NCBI RefSeq assembly: GCF_005886875.1
Contig: NZ_PNBY01000028.1
Span: 62,001 to 126,000 of the forward strand
DNA length: 64,000 nucleotides
Source of the DNA: Pseudoalteromonas aurantia
GTDB lineage: Bacteria; Pseudomonadota; Gammaproteobacteria; Enterobacterales; Alteromonadaceae
Reading direction: 5' to 3'
Part shown: positions 44,565-54,654 of the stretch, in pieces
Position numbering within the stretch: position 1 is the stretch's first letter
Layout of the letters: every line of letters starts with the position of its first letter
Notes under the pieces: model-generated
Seen by the model: only the letters and a program-made list of their open reading frames with translations
What the model was told of the DNA's origin: nothing
Databases searched by the model: none
Position numbers and translations under genes: made by a program

Positions 44565-45485
44565 ATGACAGTATTAATATGCATAACGGGGCGAGACAAT
44601 AGTAAATTAGAGCAAAAACTCCGTGCCTCTTTGCCTGGTGTTGAGATATCACAGTGGCCAAATTGCTCAAATTTGGCGGCAGTTGAATTTGTCATTGCAT
44701 GGAATGCACCTGACGAATTGTGGCCTCAATTGCCAAATCTAAAAGTTGTACAATCATTTGGTGCTGGTGTTGATGGCATTGCTTTGAAACAACTCCCTCA
44801 ACATGTGGCTGTGACACGTATCGTAGATACTGGACTGGCCGATGATATGGCTGAATATATATTAACGCATGTCCTAGCGCATAAGTTAAGATTACGGGAA
44901 TATACGCGCAAACAAAATCAACAACAATGGAAGTCACGGCGCGTGAAGGCATATAATCATGTTGGCATTTTAGGGCTGGGTGAATTGGGGTTGGCTGCTG
45001 CGAGTTCTTTACGTAATAACAACTTTATTGTGAGTGGTTGGTCAAGAACACATAAGGAAGTTGACGGTATAAATTGTTACTATGGACAAAACGCTATTCA
45101 TCAATTTCTCGAGAATTTAGACTATTTAGTGTGTCTTCTTCCGTTGACAACGCATACCTCAGGAATATTAAATCGGGTTGTATTTGAACAATTACCCAAT
45201 GACAGTGTTTTAATAAATGTGGCGCGTGGACAGCACTTAGTGGATGATGACTTACTTTGGGCACTTGATAACCATCAGCTTGCTGGCGCAACATTAGATG
45301 TGTTTAACGCAGAACCGCTTAAGCCTGAGCATCCTTTTTGGCACCACCCACTGATCACCATAACACCTCATTGTGCCGCAATTACAGACTTGGCGACAGT
45401 ATGTGATCAAATCGTCTTTAATATTAATGCACACTTTTCAAAGCAGTCATTGAAAAATCAAATCGACAAAGCCATCGGGTATTAA
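44565..45485 (+). CDS. ghrA: Glyoxylate/hydroxypyruvate reductase A-like D-2-hydroxyacid dehydrogenase
   Basis: 306 residues from ATG 44565; E. coli GhrA has 312. Features: QSFGAGVDGI, RIVDTGLADDMAEY, the Rossmann motif GILGLGELGLAAA, LPLTTHTSGILN, LINVARGQHLVDDDLLWALD, DVFNAEPL, and the catalytic His in ITPHCAAIT. It reduces glyoxylate or hydroxypyruvate with NADPH. The end QIDKAIGY parallels E. coli QVDRARGY. Confidence 0.87.
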   Translation: MTVLICITGRDNSKLEQKLRASLPGVEISQWPNCSNLAAVEFVIAWNAPDELWPQLPNLKVVQSFGAGVDGIALKQLPQHVAVTRIVDTGLADDMAEYILTHVLAHKLRLREYTRKQNQQQWKSRRVKAYNHVGILGLGELGLAAASSLRNNNFIVSGWSRTHKEVDGINCYYGQNAIHQFLENLDYLVCLLPLTTHTSGILNRVVFEQLPNDSVLINVARGQHLVDDDLLWALDNHQLAGATLDVFNAEPLKPEHPFWHHPLITITPHCAAITDLATVCDQIVFNINAHFSKQSLKNQIDKAIGY

Positions 45486-45574
45486 ATACTGTATAAAAAA
45501 ACACCTTGAGACATTTGAATACATTCAGTAGGGTAGAAGGCATAAATAATTATAATAATAAGAAGGCGTTAACG

Positions 45575-45667
45575 ATGAAAAGTAAACAAAGCGGAGCTAA
45601 ATTATCACTGGTCGTCTTATCGGTCGTGCTTTTAGGTATTTCTGCGATGTTTACACAAGCAACGTAA
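45575..45667 (+). CDS. Small hydrophobic protein of 30 residues
   Basis: ATG 45575 to TAA 45667, preceded by AGAAGG 7 bases upstream. A basic head (MKSKQSGAKLSL) is followed by one membrane helix (LVVLSVVLLGISAMFTQA). It fits a single-pass membrane small protein or a cut signal peptide. An imperfect hairpin (45665-45696) follows its stop. Product is unproved. Confidence 0.5.
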   Translation: MKSKQSGAKLSLVVLSVVLLGISAMFTQAT

Positions 45668-45701
45668 TACGCATTTTGGCAAAACGCGAGGTATTATTCG
45701 T

Positions 45702-46283
45702 CTAACGTTTTGCGTAAATCTCTTTTGTTTGTGTTTTTTGTTCATCGTTTTTCTTTAACAAAACATACGTTGAGCCGTTGCCGCCGTGGCAACGCAGTGC
45801 TGAATGAAAACAGAGCACTTCCGGTATTTCTTGAAGCCACTTATTAATATAGCTTTTCAATATAGCGGGTACGGGTTTACTGTTTAAACCGATGCCGTGG
45901 CGCAGTAACAGTGCCCGTACGTTACTGCTGTGACAATCAACAATGAATTCAAATAAAGCGTTGCGAGCGTTATGAAAGCGTCGACCGTGTAGATCTATCG
46001 TTGCATCTATTTGGTATTTTCCCAGCCGCAGCTTTTTATACACGCCTTCTTGTACACCGGGCTTTTTAAATGCAAGGACATCGTGTGGGTTGAGTAAGTC
46101 GACGTACTCTGTCGATAAGAAATTAACGTCTAATGAGAGTGCTTGCTCTGCAGCTTTACGTTTTTCGAGCTGAGCAATGGTGGGTTCTACTTTTATTTGA
46201 GCAAGTTCAGCTTGGTTACTTTTTGCCAAAGGAACTACATCGCCCATAGATGCTAAAAATAGTTCTTCATCAGTCATAGCCAT
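45702..46283 (-). CDS. smrA: Smr-domain DNA endonuclease SmrA
   Basis: 193 residues. The Smr domain (about 90-180) has DATIDLHGRRFHNARNAL, ALLLRHGIGLNSK and the closing ALRCHGGNGSTYVLL. An N-terminal helical region (DEELFLASMGDVVPL) is typical of SmrA. The Smr domain can nick DNA or RNA; cellular role uncertain. Confidence 0.88.
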   Translation of the reverse strand: MAMTDEELFLASMGDVVPLAKSNQAELAQIKVEPTIAQLEKRKAAEQALSLDVNFLSTEYVDLLNPHDVLAFKKPGVQEGVYKKLRLGKYQIDATIDLHGRRFHNARNALFEFIVDCHSSNVRALLLRHGIGLNSKPVPAILKSYINKWLQEIPEVLCFHSALRCHGGNGSTYVLLKKNDEQKTQTKEIYAKR

Positions 46284-46341
46284 ACGAAACCCTTTAACTG
46301 CTGTGTATGGCTATGATTTTAGCGTAGTTCAATTGGCTTGA

Positions 46342-46584
46342 CTACTGACTTAGATTTAATTGTCCAAATGTATACACTTTAAATAGATAAAATGTATTAA
46401 TTAATATGAGGCTTAAATTAGAAACCACACTGGTATTAACCAAGTCCAGACTAAACGAAAGAAACAAAAGGCTACATGCTGCCACTGCGGCAACGCGTAA
46501 AAGGGTTAAGTGATTGATAAAAAAGGCACCGAAGCCCAGTATTAACAATACGGTATTTAAGAGCCAGTCGAACTCGTAATGCAT
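46342..46584 (-). CDS. Small integral membrane protein
   Basis: 80 residues with three hydrophobic segments (about 6-24, 28-46, 52-70), so nearly all lies in the membrane. It is 58 bp upstream of smrA on the same strand. No family is recognised. Start ATG 46584. Confidence 0.6.
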   Translation of the reverse strand: MHYEFDWLLNTVLLILGFGAFFINHLTLLRVAAVAACSLLFLSFSLDLVNTSVVSNLSLILINTFYLFKVYTFGQLNLSQ

Positions 46585-46684
46585 GGTCTGTTTGGTTTTC
46601 CATGGTTGATTAAAGGAGCGCCATTATGGTGATCCTTTAACCGAGTATCAAACGAGTATTTTTACATATTTCAGATTAGTTTTT

Positions 46685-47122
46685 TTAATTCAAAATGTAT
46701 TTATAAATCACAGAGAAAATCCCCTTTTGTTCGATGATTTGGTACTTTTGGCAGGTTTTTGGGTCCACTCGGTCTCCACAAAGATATAAGGTATTTCGCT
46801 CTAACGCTGGCTGTGGGTAAAGGGTTGAGTCAAGTAGAACTGGGTCAACACCAGGCAGACCTGGCCAGTATATGCTTTGCGCTACTAAGCCAAGCTTTTC
46901 ATAGGTGAGTAACTTTGGTTTTGGGAAGGCGATAATAAAAATTACCAAGATACCCATTATTAGCCATTTAGCTTTACTACGGCTTTTTTCTTCAACAACA
47001 GGTGTGCTATGTGTGACTGTGTTGTTGGCCGTTGGGTTCGTTCTCTTCTGAGTAGGACGGCGGTTAGGGCGTTTACCTTGCGCTTGCCCCAGTAAAGACT
47101 GTTTTTTTGCTTGCTTTGACAT
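46685..47122 (-). CDS. Single-pass membrane protein of unknown function
   Basis: 145 residues. The N-terminus is basic and disordered (KKQSLLGQAQGKRPNRRPTQ, residues 1-48). One membrane helix (about 52-67: AKWLIMGILVIFIIAF) and a C-terminal periplasmic part with two cysteines (CGD and TCQ) follow. No family is recognised; it is divergent from the receiver protein at 47216. Confidence 0.7.
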   Translation of the reverse strand: MSKQAKKQSLLGQAQGKRPNRRPTQKRTNPTANNTVTHSTPVVEEKSRSKAKWLIMGILVIFIIAFPKPKLLTYEKLGLVAQSIYWPGLPGVDPVLLDSTLYPQPALERNTLYLCGDRVDPKTCQKYQIIEQKGIFSVIYKYILN

Positions 47123-47215
47123 TCCTGTGTATGGCCTTTTGGTTGCAGGACTCTATAATAGATCTATTATGTTTATAATAGCTTATTTTAGTTTGGCAGC
47201 ATACGGGAAAGGATA

Positions 47216-47599
47216 ATGGAACAGCAAATCTCAATTTTAATCGTCGATGATGTAGGAACTGTTCGCAGCTTTTTGCACCAAACACTCATGCATTTGGGCA
47301 TTGATCATGTAAGGGAAGCATCAACAGCAACCCAATGTATTAAAGCGTGTGAAGAGCAGCATTTTGATATTGTATTTTTAGATATTGAGTTACCTGATGG
47401 GGATGGTAAAGAGATAATTGCACAACTCAATCAAATTAATGCGGATATTAATGTGGTTATGGTATCGGCGCACTCAACAGTAGATAACGTCAAAGATGCG
47501 ATAGAGCGAGGTGCTAAAGGATTTGTGGTTAAGCCTTTTTCTCCTAAGAAAATAGCTGCAATGCTTAAGAAGTTTTACCCTGAACTTGAATTAACCTGA
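47216..47599 (+). CDS. Stand-alone response-regulator receiver protein
   Basis: 127 residues, a single CheY-like REC domain without output domain. The phospho-acceptor is D56 (IVFLDIELPDGDG), with acidic pocket VDD near the start, T/S in MVSAHS and Lys in VVKPFSPKK. It probably relays a phosphoryl group or binds a partner such as a flagellar or kinase protein. No kinase is adjacent. A strong bidirectional terminator follows. Confidence 0.9.
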   Translation: MEQQISILIVDDVGTVRSFLHQTLMHLGIDHVREASTATQCIKACEEQHFDIVFLDIELPDGDGKEIIAQLNQINADINVVMVSAHSTVDNVKDAIERGAKGFVVKPFSPKKIAAMLKKFYPELELT

Positions 47600-47610
47600 A
47601 TAACAGAGAC

Positions 47611-47638
47611 AAAAAAACCGACTTTCGTCGGTTTTTTT
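47611..47638. terminator. Bidirectional terminator between the receiver gene and rpsT
   Basis: A 12-bp stem of AAAAAAACCGAC with GTCGGTTTTTTT over a 4-base loop. A T-run stands on both strands, serving the rightward receiver gene and the leftward rpsT. Confidence 0.92.
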
Positions 47639-47659
47639 AATTCACAATAAAATCAAAAA

Positions 47660-47920
47660 TTATAGAGCTTTGATTTTAGCATTCAAACGGCTCTTATGAC
47701 GAGCTGCTTTATTTTTGTGAATTAGACCTTTAGCTGCGTAACGGTCTAGAATTGGTGTAGCGGCAGCGAAAGCTTCAGTTGCAGCTTCTTTGTTACCAGC
47801 TTCAATAGCAACTAATACTTTTTTGAAGTAAGTACGCATCATTGAACGACGGCTTGCGTTGTGTTGACGGCGTTTTTCGCTAGTGATAGCGCGTTTTTTT
47901 GCAGACTTGATGTTAGCCAA
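47660..47920 (-). CDS. rpsT: 30S ribosomal protein S20
   Basis: 86 residues, lysine/arginine-rich and helical: [19 protein letters not shown] at the start and [15 protein letters not shown] at the end, matching S20. It binds 16S rRNA. The gene is transcribed leftward from a clear promoter at 47968-47996 and ends at the shared terminator. Confidence 0.98.
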   Translation of the reverse strand: MANIKSAKKRAITSEKRRQHNASRRSMMRTYFKKVLVAIEAGNKEAATEAFAAATPILDRYAAKGLIHKNKAARHKSRLNAKIKAL

Positions 47921-48285
47921 GGTTTGCTCCTAACAATCTTAAAATAAGCTTAATTTAAAGGCCGAGGAATATGCCTGTTTTATTGGCAAAAGTCAACATA
48001 TATTGACTACCAAGACCTTTGTCTCTTCGTAATTGTAACCTGTGGTGACGAAAACCTTGGCTTAATGCGTTTGGCGATCAATTTTAACAGGTACATGAAC
48101 CACAAAAATACGGTGTGAGTTTCTCGCATCCAGTGATTAATGCTCGTAGTGTATCAAATCTTAATTCTTACACCTAGTGTTAGATATAGATATTTTTCTA
48201 ATTCAGGCAAAGCTCATACTGATAATGTCAACATAAGCAAAAGACTATGGCATAATTTACGTGTTTTTTATTTTTGGAGCATACA
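47921..48285. other. rpsT-murJ divergent intergenic region
   Basis: 365 bp. It holds the rpsT promoter (47968-47996). TCAACA and CATAAT, 17 bp apart near 48228-48256, are a weak murJ promoter candidate. No gene or structured RNA was seen otherwise. Confidence 0.4.
47968..47996 (-). promoter_or_regulatory. rpsT sigma-70 promoter
   Basis: On the minus strand -35 TTGACT (47991-47996) and -10 CATATT (47968-47973) stand 17 bp apart, about 45 bp upstream of the rpsT start. Confidence 0.65.
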
Positions 48286-49854
48286 GTGGCGAAGGGGTTA
48301 TTTAAATCAGGCATGATAGTGAGCGCCATGACGATGATTTCAAGAGTGATGGGTTTGGTAAGAGACGCCGTGGTTGCAAATTTATTAGGTGCAGGCCTAG
48401 CAGCAGATGTTTTTTTATTTGCTAATCGGATCCCAAACTTTTTACGTCGATTATTTGCTGAAGGTGCATTTGCGCAAGCGTTCGTTCCGGTATTGTCTGA
48501 GATTAAAGAACAGCATGGTGATGACAAAGTACGAATTTTTGTAGGTCAAGCTGCAGGGACACTGGGCACTATTTTGTTGTGTGTAACATTACTTGGGGTC
48601 GTTGGCTCACCTGTTATTGCCGCATTATTTGGCACTGGTTGGTTTATTGAGTGGTGGCAAGGTGGAGAAAATGCAGAGAAATTTGAGTTGGCCAGTACAC
48701 TATTAAAATTTACTTTTCCTTACTTATTTTTTGTCAGTTTAGTCGCGCTCAGTGGGGCGATACTGAATGTATACAATAAATTTGCTGCTGCCGCGTTTAC
48801 ACCGGTACTCCTTAACATTGCAATAATCAGCTGTGCTATCTTAATGCATAACAATTTTGAGAATGGCGCATATGCATTAGCAATAGGCGTATTTGTTGGG
48901 GGGGTAGCACAGCTTTTATTTCAAGTCCCGTTTTTGTTACGCATTGGCATGTTGCAAAAACCAACTTTTGCATGGCACTCTCCAGAAGTAACCAAAGTAC
49001 GAAAATTGATGCTTCCTGCGATGTTTGGTGTGTCTATCAGCCAAATAAATCTGTTGCTAGACACTGTAATCGCGTCACTGTTGGTCACAGGGTCAATCGC
49101 TTGGCTTTATTATTCTGATCGTTTGATAGAGTTTCCTCTCGGGTTATTTGGCATTGGGATTGCGACGGTTATTTTACCTACCTTATCCAAATTGCATGCT
49201 AATAACGCTGCCGAAGATTTTCAAGTGACATTAGATTGGGGAGTGCGCTTTGTGCTCTTTTTGGGTTTCCCTGCTATGGCTGGGCTTATGGTTATAAGTC
49301 CATTAATTATTACTGTGTTGTTTGATCACGGCGCATTCTCTACGGGAGAGGTTGACCATGTTAAAGCGGTGAGTCTTGGGGTGGTTGCTTATTCTGTAGG
49401 GCTCGTTAGCTTTATGTTGATCAAAGTACTTGCACCAGGGTTTTATGCTCGTCAAGATACGAAGACACCCGTCAAAATTGGTATTGTTACCTTGATATTA
49501 AACATGGTGTTTAATATTGCGCTAGCGCCTTTCATAGGATATTTAGGTTTAGCATTGGCCACATCACTTTCGGCCAGCTGTAATGCATATCTGTTATATT
49601 ACCACCTAAGAAAACGCAGTGTGTTTACTGTGTCCTCATTTACGTACTGGTTTGCTTTGAAATGTATTGTCGCCTCCATCGTAATGGGGCTTAGTGTGTG
49701 GTATGTCAGTGGGCAATTTAATTGGCACTCTTGGGTGTTTATTGAACAGGTTGGCTTGCTTGGTACTTTATTAGTGTTAGCCATGGCACTCTATTTTTTT
49801 ATTGTGTTTGTACTTGGGGTGAGAGTAAAGACAATTAAAGATGTGAGACTGTGA
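48286..49854 (+). CDS. murJ: Lipid II flippase MurJ
   Basis: 522 residues from GTG 48286, which has GGAG 7 bases upstream; TTG 48274 is a less likely start. About 14 membrane helices. MurJ landmarks: VSAMTMISRVMGLVRDAVVA, NRIPNFLRRLFAEGAFAQAFVP, ISQINLLLDTVIAS, YYSDRLIEFPLGLFGIGIATVILP and VKVLAPGFYARQD-like KVLAPGFYARQDTKTP. It moves lipid II across the inner membrane for peptidoglycan synthesis. Confidence 0.95.
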   Translation: MAKGLFKSGMIVSAMTMISRVMGLVRDAVVANLLGAGLAADVFLFANRIPNFLRRLFAEGAFAQAFVPVLSEIKEQHGDDKVRIFVGQAAGTLGTILLCVTLLGVVGSPVIAALFGTGWFIEWWQGGENAEKFELASTLLKFTFPYLFFVSLVALSGAILNVYNKFAAAAFTPVLLNIAIISCAILMHNNFENGAYALAIGVFVGGVAQLLFQVPFLLRIGMLQKPTFAWHSPEVTKVRKLMLPAMFGVSISQINLLLDTVIASLLVTGSIAWLYYSDRLIEFPLGLFGIGIATVILPTLSKLHANNAAEDFQVTLDWGVRFVLFLGFPAMAGLMVISPLIITVLFDHGAFSTGEVDHVKAVSLGVVAYSVGLVSFMLIKVLAPGFYARQDTKTPVKIGIVTLILNMVFNIALAPFIGYLGLALATSLSASCNAYLLYYHLRKRSVFTVSSFTYWFALKCIVASIVMGLSVWYVSGQFNWHSWVFIEQVGLLGTLLVLAMALYFFIVFVLGVRVKTIKDVRL

Positions 49855-49933
49855 GATGCAGGTGTTCGCATTTTTAAGCAACTTGGGTATAATCGGGCAC
49901 TTTGAAGATTAACGCAATTAAGGCGATGACGTA

Positions 49934-50860
49934 ATGCAGCTGATCAGAGGCATCCATAACATTCGACCCCATCATTTTGGTTGTGTGTTAACGATAGGTA
50001 ACTTTGATGGTGTGCACTTGGGACATGTCGAGGTTTTAAAAGGCCTTGTACAAGATTCTAAGCGCTATAATTTGCCTAGCACAGTCATGTTATTTGAGCG
50101 TCAGCCGCAAGAGTTTTTTGCCAAGGATAAAGCACCGGCAAGGTTAACTCGGTTAAGAGACAAGTTAGCGTTATTAGCAAAGCTCGATATTGACCGGGTG
50201 ATTTGCGTGAGTTTTACGCAACAATTTGCTCAGCAAAGCGCAGAATACTTTGTTGAGCACATATTAGCTGAAAAGCTTGGGGTGAAAGCCTTAACAGTCG
50301 GTGATGACTTTAAATTTGGTCATGCACGTCGAGGTGACTTTAATATGCTGAAAGAGATCGGCGAATCCGTCTCTATGCATGTGAAAAGCACGGCAAGTTT
50401 GCGCCGCGATGACTGTCGAGTAAGTAGTACTTTGATAAGGGCTGCGCTAGCAAAAGGTGATTTAGATACCGCGCATCGAATGCTAGGTCACACATATACC
50501 ATTGCCGGTCGAGTTATCCATGGCTGGAAAAAAGGCCGAGAGCTTGGTTTTCGCACTGCGAATATTGCGTTAAAGCGCCAAGTGATCCCCGTTCAAGGGG
50601 TTTTTGCTGTTCGGGTCAATTTAAATGGCAAGCAGTACAAAGGTGTGGCTAACGTTGGTACTAAACCAACGCTAAATGGTACCAAGGCCTTGTTAGAGGT
50701 ACACCTATTTGATTTTAACCAAGATGTTTACGGACATTTTATGCAAGTGGAGCTGGTTAAAAAGCTCCGCGATGAACAAAAATTCGATACATTGCTGCAG
50801 TTAACAGCACAAATAGCAACAGATGTTGCTGATGCTAAGCAATGTTTTAATTTTAAGTAG
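49934..50860 (+). CDS. ribF: Bifunctional riboflavin kinase/FAD synthetase
   Basis: 308 residues. The N-terminal FMN adenylyltransferase part has LTIGNFDGVHLGHVEVL and GDDFKFGHARRGDF. The C-terminal riboflavin kinase part has GRVIHGWKKGRELGFRTANI and GVANVGTKPTL. It makes FMN and then FAD. It is the first gene of the conserved ribF-ileS-lspA-fkpB-ispH block. Confidence 0.97.
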   Translation: MQLIRGIHNIRPHHFGCVLTIGNFDGVHLGHVEVLKGLVQDSKRYNLPSTVMLFERQPQEFFAKDKAPARLTRLRDKLALLAKLDIDRVICVSFTQQFAQQSAEYFVEHILAEKLGVKALTVGDDFKFGHARRGDFNMLKEIGESVSMHVKSTASLRRDDCRVSSTLIRAALAKGDLDTAHRMLGHTYTIAGRVIHGWKKGRELGFRTANIALKRQVIPVQGVFAVRVNLNGKQYKGVANVGTKPTLNGTKALLEVHLFDFNQDVYGHFMQVELVKKLRDEQKFDTLLQLTAQIATDVADAKQCFNFK

Positions 50861-50881
50861 CCGATACGGAAACTAGGATAA

Positions 50882-53707
50882 ATGAGCGACTACAAACACA
50901 CTCTGAATTTACCGGAAACTGAGTTTCCAATGCGTGGTAACTTAGCGCAACGCGAACCAAAAATGTTGAAAACTTGGTACGAACAAGACTTGTACGGTCA
51001 GATCCGTAGCGCGAAAAAAGGTAAGAAGCCATTTATTTTGCATGATGGCCCTCCGTACGCGAATGGTGATATTCACTTAGGTCACTCGGTAAATAAGATC
51101 CTTAAAGATATTATTATTAAGTCGAAAACACTATCTGATTTTGATGCGCCGTATGTACCTGGATGGGACTGTCATGGTCTGCCGATCGAGCTACAGGTTG
51201 AGAAAAAAGTGGGCAAGCCTGGTAAGAAAGTAACGGCTGCCGAGTTCCGTGAGAAATGCCGTGCTTATGCGCAAAAGCAAGTTGAAGGTCAAAAAGCAGA
51301 CTTTAAACGCTTAGGTGTGTTTGGTGACTGGGACAAACCTTATTTGACGATGAACTTTGATTTTGAAGCGAACGCAATTCGTGTGTTAGGTCGTATCATC
51401 AAAAGTGGGCATTTGCATAAAGGTGCAAAGCCTGTGCATTGGTGTACTGACTGTGGTTCAGCATTGGCTGAAGCGGAAGTGGAATATCAAGATAAACAAT
51501 CTCCAGCAATTGACGTAAAGTTCGACTTTGTAGACCAAGCTGCGGTAGTTGCTGCGTTTGATTTGGCCGAAGGTCATGAAGGTGAAGGCTGTGTAGGTAC
51601 TGTGATTTGGACTACGACGCCATGGACGTTACCGGCAAACCGTGCGGTTGCTGTACATGAAGCATTGGAATATGCACTTGTGCAAGTGGAAGATGAAGGT
51701 AAAGTACAACGTTTAATCTTAGGTTCTGAGCTGGTCAAAGATGCAATGGATCGTTTTGGCTTTAACCACTTTCACGTATTAGGATATGTAAAAGGCCAAG
51801 CCCTTGAGCACCTTCGAGTTGCGCATCCATTTTATGATTTTGATGTACCGGTGATTGTTGCTGAACATGTTACTACTGACTCCGGTACTGGGGTTGTACA
51901 TACAGCACCAGGTCATGGTCAAGAGGATTTCAGCGCCGGTTTGGCTTATGGGTTAGAAGTGGCAAACCCAGTTGGCGCAAATGGTGTTTATTTCCCTGAT
52001 ACGCCATTATTTGGCGGTCAACATGTGTTTAAGGCTAATGCGAGTGTGATTGAAGTGCTGAGTGAAAAAGGCGCATTAATGCATCACCATGCGTTGCAAC
52101 ACAGCTATCCACATTGCTGGCGCCATAAAACGCCGATCATTTTTAGAGCAACACCGCAGTGGTTTGTGAGTATGGATCAGGCTAACTTACGTCAAGACTC
52201 TTTAAATGAAATCGCCAAGACGCAATGGCTACCTGAGTGGGGCGAAAACCGTATTGCAAACATGGTTGAAGGACGTCCTGACTGGTGTATCTCTCGTCAA
52301 CGTACTTGGGGAGTGCCAATCGCACTATTTGTAGATAAAGACACTGGTGCGCTACATCCAAAGACGGAAGAATTTATTGAGCAGGTTGCTGTTTTAGTTG
52401 AAGGCAAAGGTATTCAAGCCTGGTATGACTTAGATCCGGCAACGCTATTAGGTGACGACGCTGAGCAATACATGAAAGTGCAAGACACTTTAGATGTGTG
52501 GTTTGATTCTGGTGTATCACATGCGTGTGTAGTGGATGCACGAGAAGAGCTTACAGGTCCAGCAGACCTATATCTTGAAGGTTCAGATCAGCACAGAGGT
52601 TGGTTCATGTCGTCAATGATGACTTCGGTTGCCATTAATGGTCATGCACCTTATAAACAAGTGCTGACTCATGGTTTCACTGTTGATGAAAACGGCCGTA
52701 AGATGTCAAAGTCTTTAGGTAATGTTATTTCTCCACAGAACATTATGAACAAGCTTGGCGCAGATATTTTACGTTTATGGGTTGCTTCAACTGATTACAC
52801 GGCTGAAATGACGGTATCAGATGAAATATTTAAACGTTCTGCTGACCGTTATCGTCGAATTCGCAACACGAGCCGTTATTTATTGTCCAACTTAAGTGGG
52901 TTTAATCCGGCGACAGACTTAGTTGCTGTAGAAGAAATGGTTGAATTAGACCGTTGGATTGTATCTCGAGCCGCGCAATTGCAAACAGAAATTTTGGAAG
53001 CGTATGATAACTACCAAATGTTGGTAGTGACTCAGAAGCTAATGAACTTCTGTACCGGTGAGCTTGGTTCATTCTATCTAGACGTGATTAAAGATCGTCA
53101 GTACACAGCGAAGAGTGATAGTCATGCACGTCGTTCATGTCAATCTGCGCTTTATCATATTGCAGAAGCAATGACGCGTTGGATGGCACCTATCATGAGC
53201 TTTACAGCACAAGAAATTTGGCAAGCATTGCCAGGTGAGCGCGGTGAGTTTGTATTTACTGATGTATGGTATGAAGGTCTGAACGGTGTTACTGAAGGAC
53301 AGCTTAATAATGAATACTGGCAGGGTTTACTTGCTGTTCGTGATGAAGTGAACCGTGTACTAGAGAATGCACGTAAAGAAGAGGTTATTGGTGCTACGTT
53401 ACAGGCAGAAGTGACTCTTTATACCAATGGTGATTTAGCCGAGGCTTTACAGAAGGTAGGCGATGAGCTGCGTTTTGTATTGTTAACATCGAAAGTGACA
53501 ATTGAATCTTTAAATAACAAGCCAGAAGATGCTATTTCCTCTGAAATAGAGGGACTGTTTATTACCGTTGCAGCAACCGATGCTAAAAAGTGTGAGCGTT
53601 GTTGGCACTATTGTGATGATGTTGGTAGTCATGAGACACATACTGATATTTGTGGCCGTTGTATTACCAATGTCGAAGGTGACGGTGAACAGCGTCAATT
53701 TGCGTAG
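50882..53707 (+). CDS. ileS: Isoleucyl-tRNA synthetase
   Basis: 941 residues (E. coli 938). Class I signature [12 protein letters not shown] with HLGH at 65-68, KMSKS at 607-611, the editing domain ([16 protein letters not shown] and [12 protein letters not shown]), and a C-terminal zinc site with CERCWHYC and CGRC. Charges tRNA-Ile and edits valine. AGGA stands 4 bases before the ATG. Confidence 0.98.
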   Translation: MSDYKHTLNLPETEFPMRGNLAQREPKMLKTWYEQDLYGQIRSAKKGKKPFILHDGPPYANGDIHLGHSVNKILKDIIIKSKTLSDFDAPYVPGWDCHGLPIELQVEKKVGKPGKKVTAAEFREKCRAYAQKQVEGQKADFKRLGVFGDWDKPYLTMNFDFEANAIRVLGRIIKSGHLHKGAKPVHWCTDCGSALAEAEVEYQDKQSPAIDVKFDFVDQAAVVAAFDLAEGHEGEGCVGTVIWTTTPWTLPANRAVAVHEALEYALVQVEDEGKVQRLILGSELVKDAMDRFGFNHFHVLGYVKGQALEHLRVAHPFYDFDVPVIVAEHVTTDSGTGVVHTAPGHGQEDFSAGLAYGLEVANPVGANGVYFPDTPLFGGQHVFKANASVIEVLSEKGALMHHHALQHSYPHCWRHKTPIIFRATPQWFVSMDQANLRQDSLNEIAKTQWLPEWGENRIANMVEGRPDWCISRQRTWGVPIALFVDKDTGALHPKTEEFIEQVAVLVEGKGIQAWYDLDPATLLGDDAEQYMKVQDTLDVWFDSGVSHACVVDAREELTGPADLYLEGSDQHRGWFMSSMMTSVAINGHAPYKQVLTHGFTVDENGRKMSKSLGNVISPQNIMNKLGADILRLWVASTDYTAEMTVSDEIFKRSADRYRRIRNTSRYLLSNLSGFNPATDLVAVEEMVELDRWIVSRAAQLQTEILEAYDNYQMLVVTQKLMNFCTGELGSFYLDVIKDRQYTAKSDSHARRSCQSALYHIAEAMTRWMAPIMSFTAQEIWQALPGERGEFVFTDVWYEGLNGVTEGQLNNEYWQGLLAVRDEVNRVLENARKEEVIGATLQAEVTLYTNGDLAEALQKVGDELRFVLLTSKVTIESLNNKPEDAISSEIEGLFITVAATDAKKCERCWHYCDDVGSHETHTDICGRCITNVEGDGEQRQFA

Positions 53708-53716
53708 GAGTATAAT

Positions 53717-54217
53717 GTGACCGACTCAACTCAGAAAAGTGGTTTAGTTTGGTTATGGCTAAGTCTACTGCTATTTGCAGTAGACTATGTTACCAAAGCA
53801 GCCGTAATGGATAGTATGAAGCTTTATGAGTCAATTGAGCTACTGCCATTTTTTAATTTTACCTATATGCATAATTATGGTGCGGCATTTAGTTTTTTAA
53901 GTGAGGCGGGTGGATGGCAGCGCTGGTTTTTAAGTAGTATAGCCGTTGCAATCAGTGCCTTGTTATTATATTGGTTACGTAAATTGCCCGCTAATAACTG
54001 GGTTTTATGTGGTGCGTATTCGCTTGTTTTAGCTGGTGCTATTGGTAATTTAGTAGACCGGTTAGTACATGGCTATGTAATTGACTTTTTGCACTTTTAC
54101 TATCAAAACTGGCATTACCCTGCATTTAATATTGCAGACATGGCGATTGTTGGTGGTGCAGGTCTATTATTATTTGATGCATTTAAAGGTGACTCTTCTC
54201 AGGAGAAAAAATCGTGA
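53717..54217 (+). CDS. lspA: Lipoprotein signal peptidase (signal peptidase II)
   Basis: 166 residues with four membrane helices. Catalytic Asp pair D114 (GAIGNLVDR) and D141 (FNIADMAI); NYGAAFSFL is also conserved. GTG start at 53717 with TAGGAG 6 bases upstream. It cuts prolipoprotein signal peptides. Its stop overlaps the fkpB start by four bases (GTGA). Confidence 0.97.
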   Translation: MTDSTQKSGLVWLWLSLLLFAVDYVTKAAVMDSMKLYESIELLPFFNFTYMHNYGAAFSFLSEAGGWQRWFLSSIAVAISALLLYWLRKLPANNWVLCGAYSLVLAGAIGNLVDRLVHGYVIDFLHFYYQNWHYPAFNIADMAIVGGAGLLLFDAFKGDSSQEKKS

Positions 54218-54654
54218 GCGAACAAGTTATAGGTTCTCAATCAGAGGTGCTTTTTCACTTTTCAATAAGGCTTGAAGATGGCTCAGCAGCAGATTCGACT
54301 AAAGTTCATAATAAGCCTGCAAAGTTATTTATGGGTGATGGCAGCTTAACGGAAAACTTTGAAAAGTGTTTATTAGGTTTGGTTGTTGGTGACAGCAAGT
54401 CATTCGAGTTGGAACCAGAAGATGCGTTTGGACAACCTAACCCTGATAATATCTACTATGTTGATCGCAGTAAATTTGGTGCCAATACACCCGCTGAAGT
54501 GGGTAGTATTATTGCGTTTACACAACCTGATGGTACTGATTTACCAGGGCTTGTGCGTGAAGTTGCAGGAGATTCTGTCACGGTTGATTTTAATCACCCT
54601 TTGGCGGGCCAAAAGGTCACATTCGAAGTGGATATTCTCGAGGTGAGTAATTAA
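54214..54654 (+). CDS. fkpB: FKBP-type peptidyl-prolyl isomerase FkpB/SlpA
   Basis: 146 residues, of the SlyD/SlpA type. FKBP start [19 protein letters not shown]-domain-bearing segment, [16 protein letters not shown], and the end [22 protein letters not shown] start at 54214 with AGGAGA upstream. Cytoplasmic proline isomerase/chaperone; the location between lspA and ispH is conserved in many gammaproteobacteria. Confidence 0.95.
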   Translation: MSEQVIGSQSEVLFHFSIRLEDGSAADSTKVHNKPAKLFMGDGSLTENFEKCLLGLVVGDSKSFELEPEDAFGQPNPDNIYYVDRSKFGANTPAEVGSIIAFTQPDGTDLPGLVREVAGDSVTVDFNHPLAGQKVTFEVDILEVSN

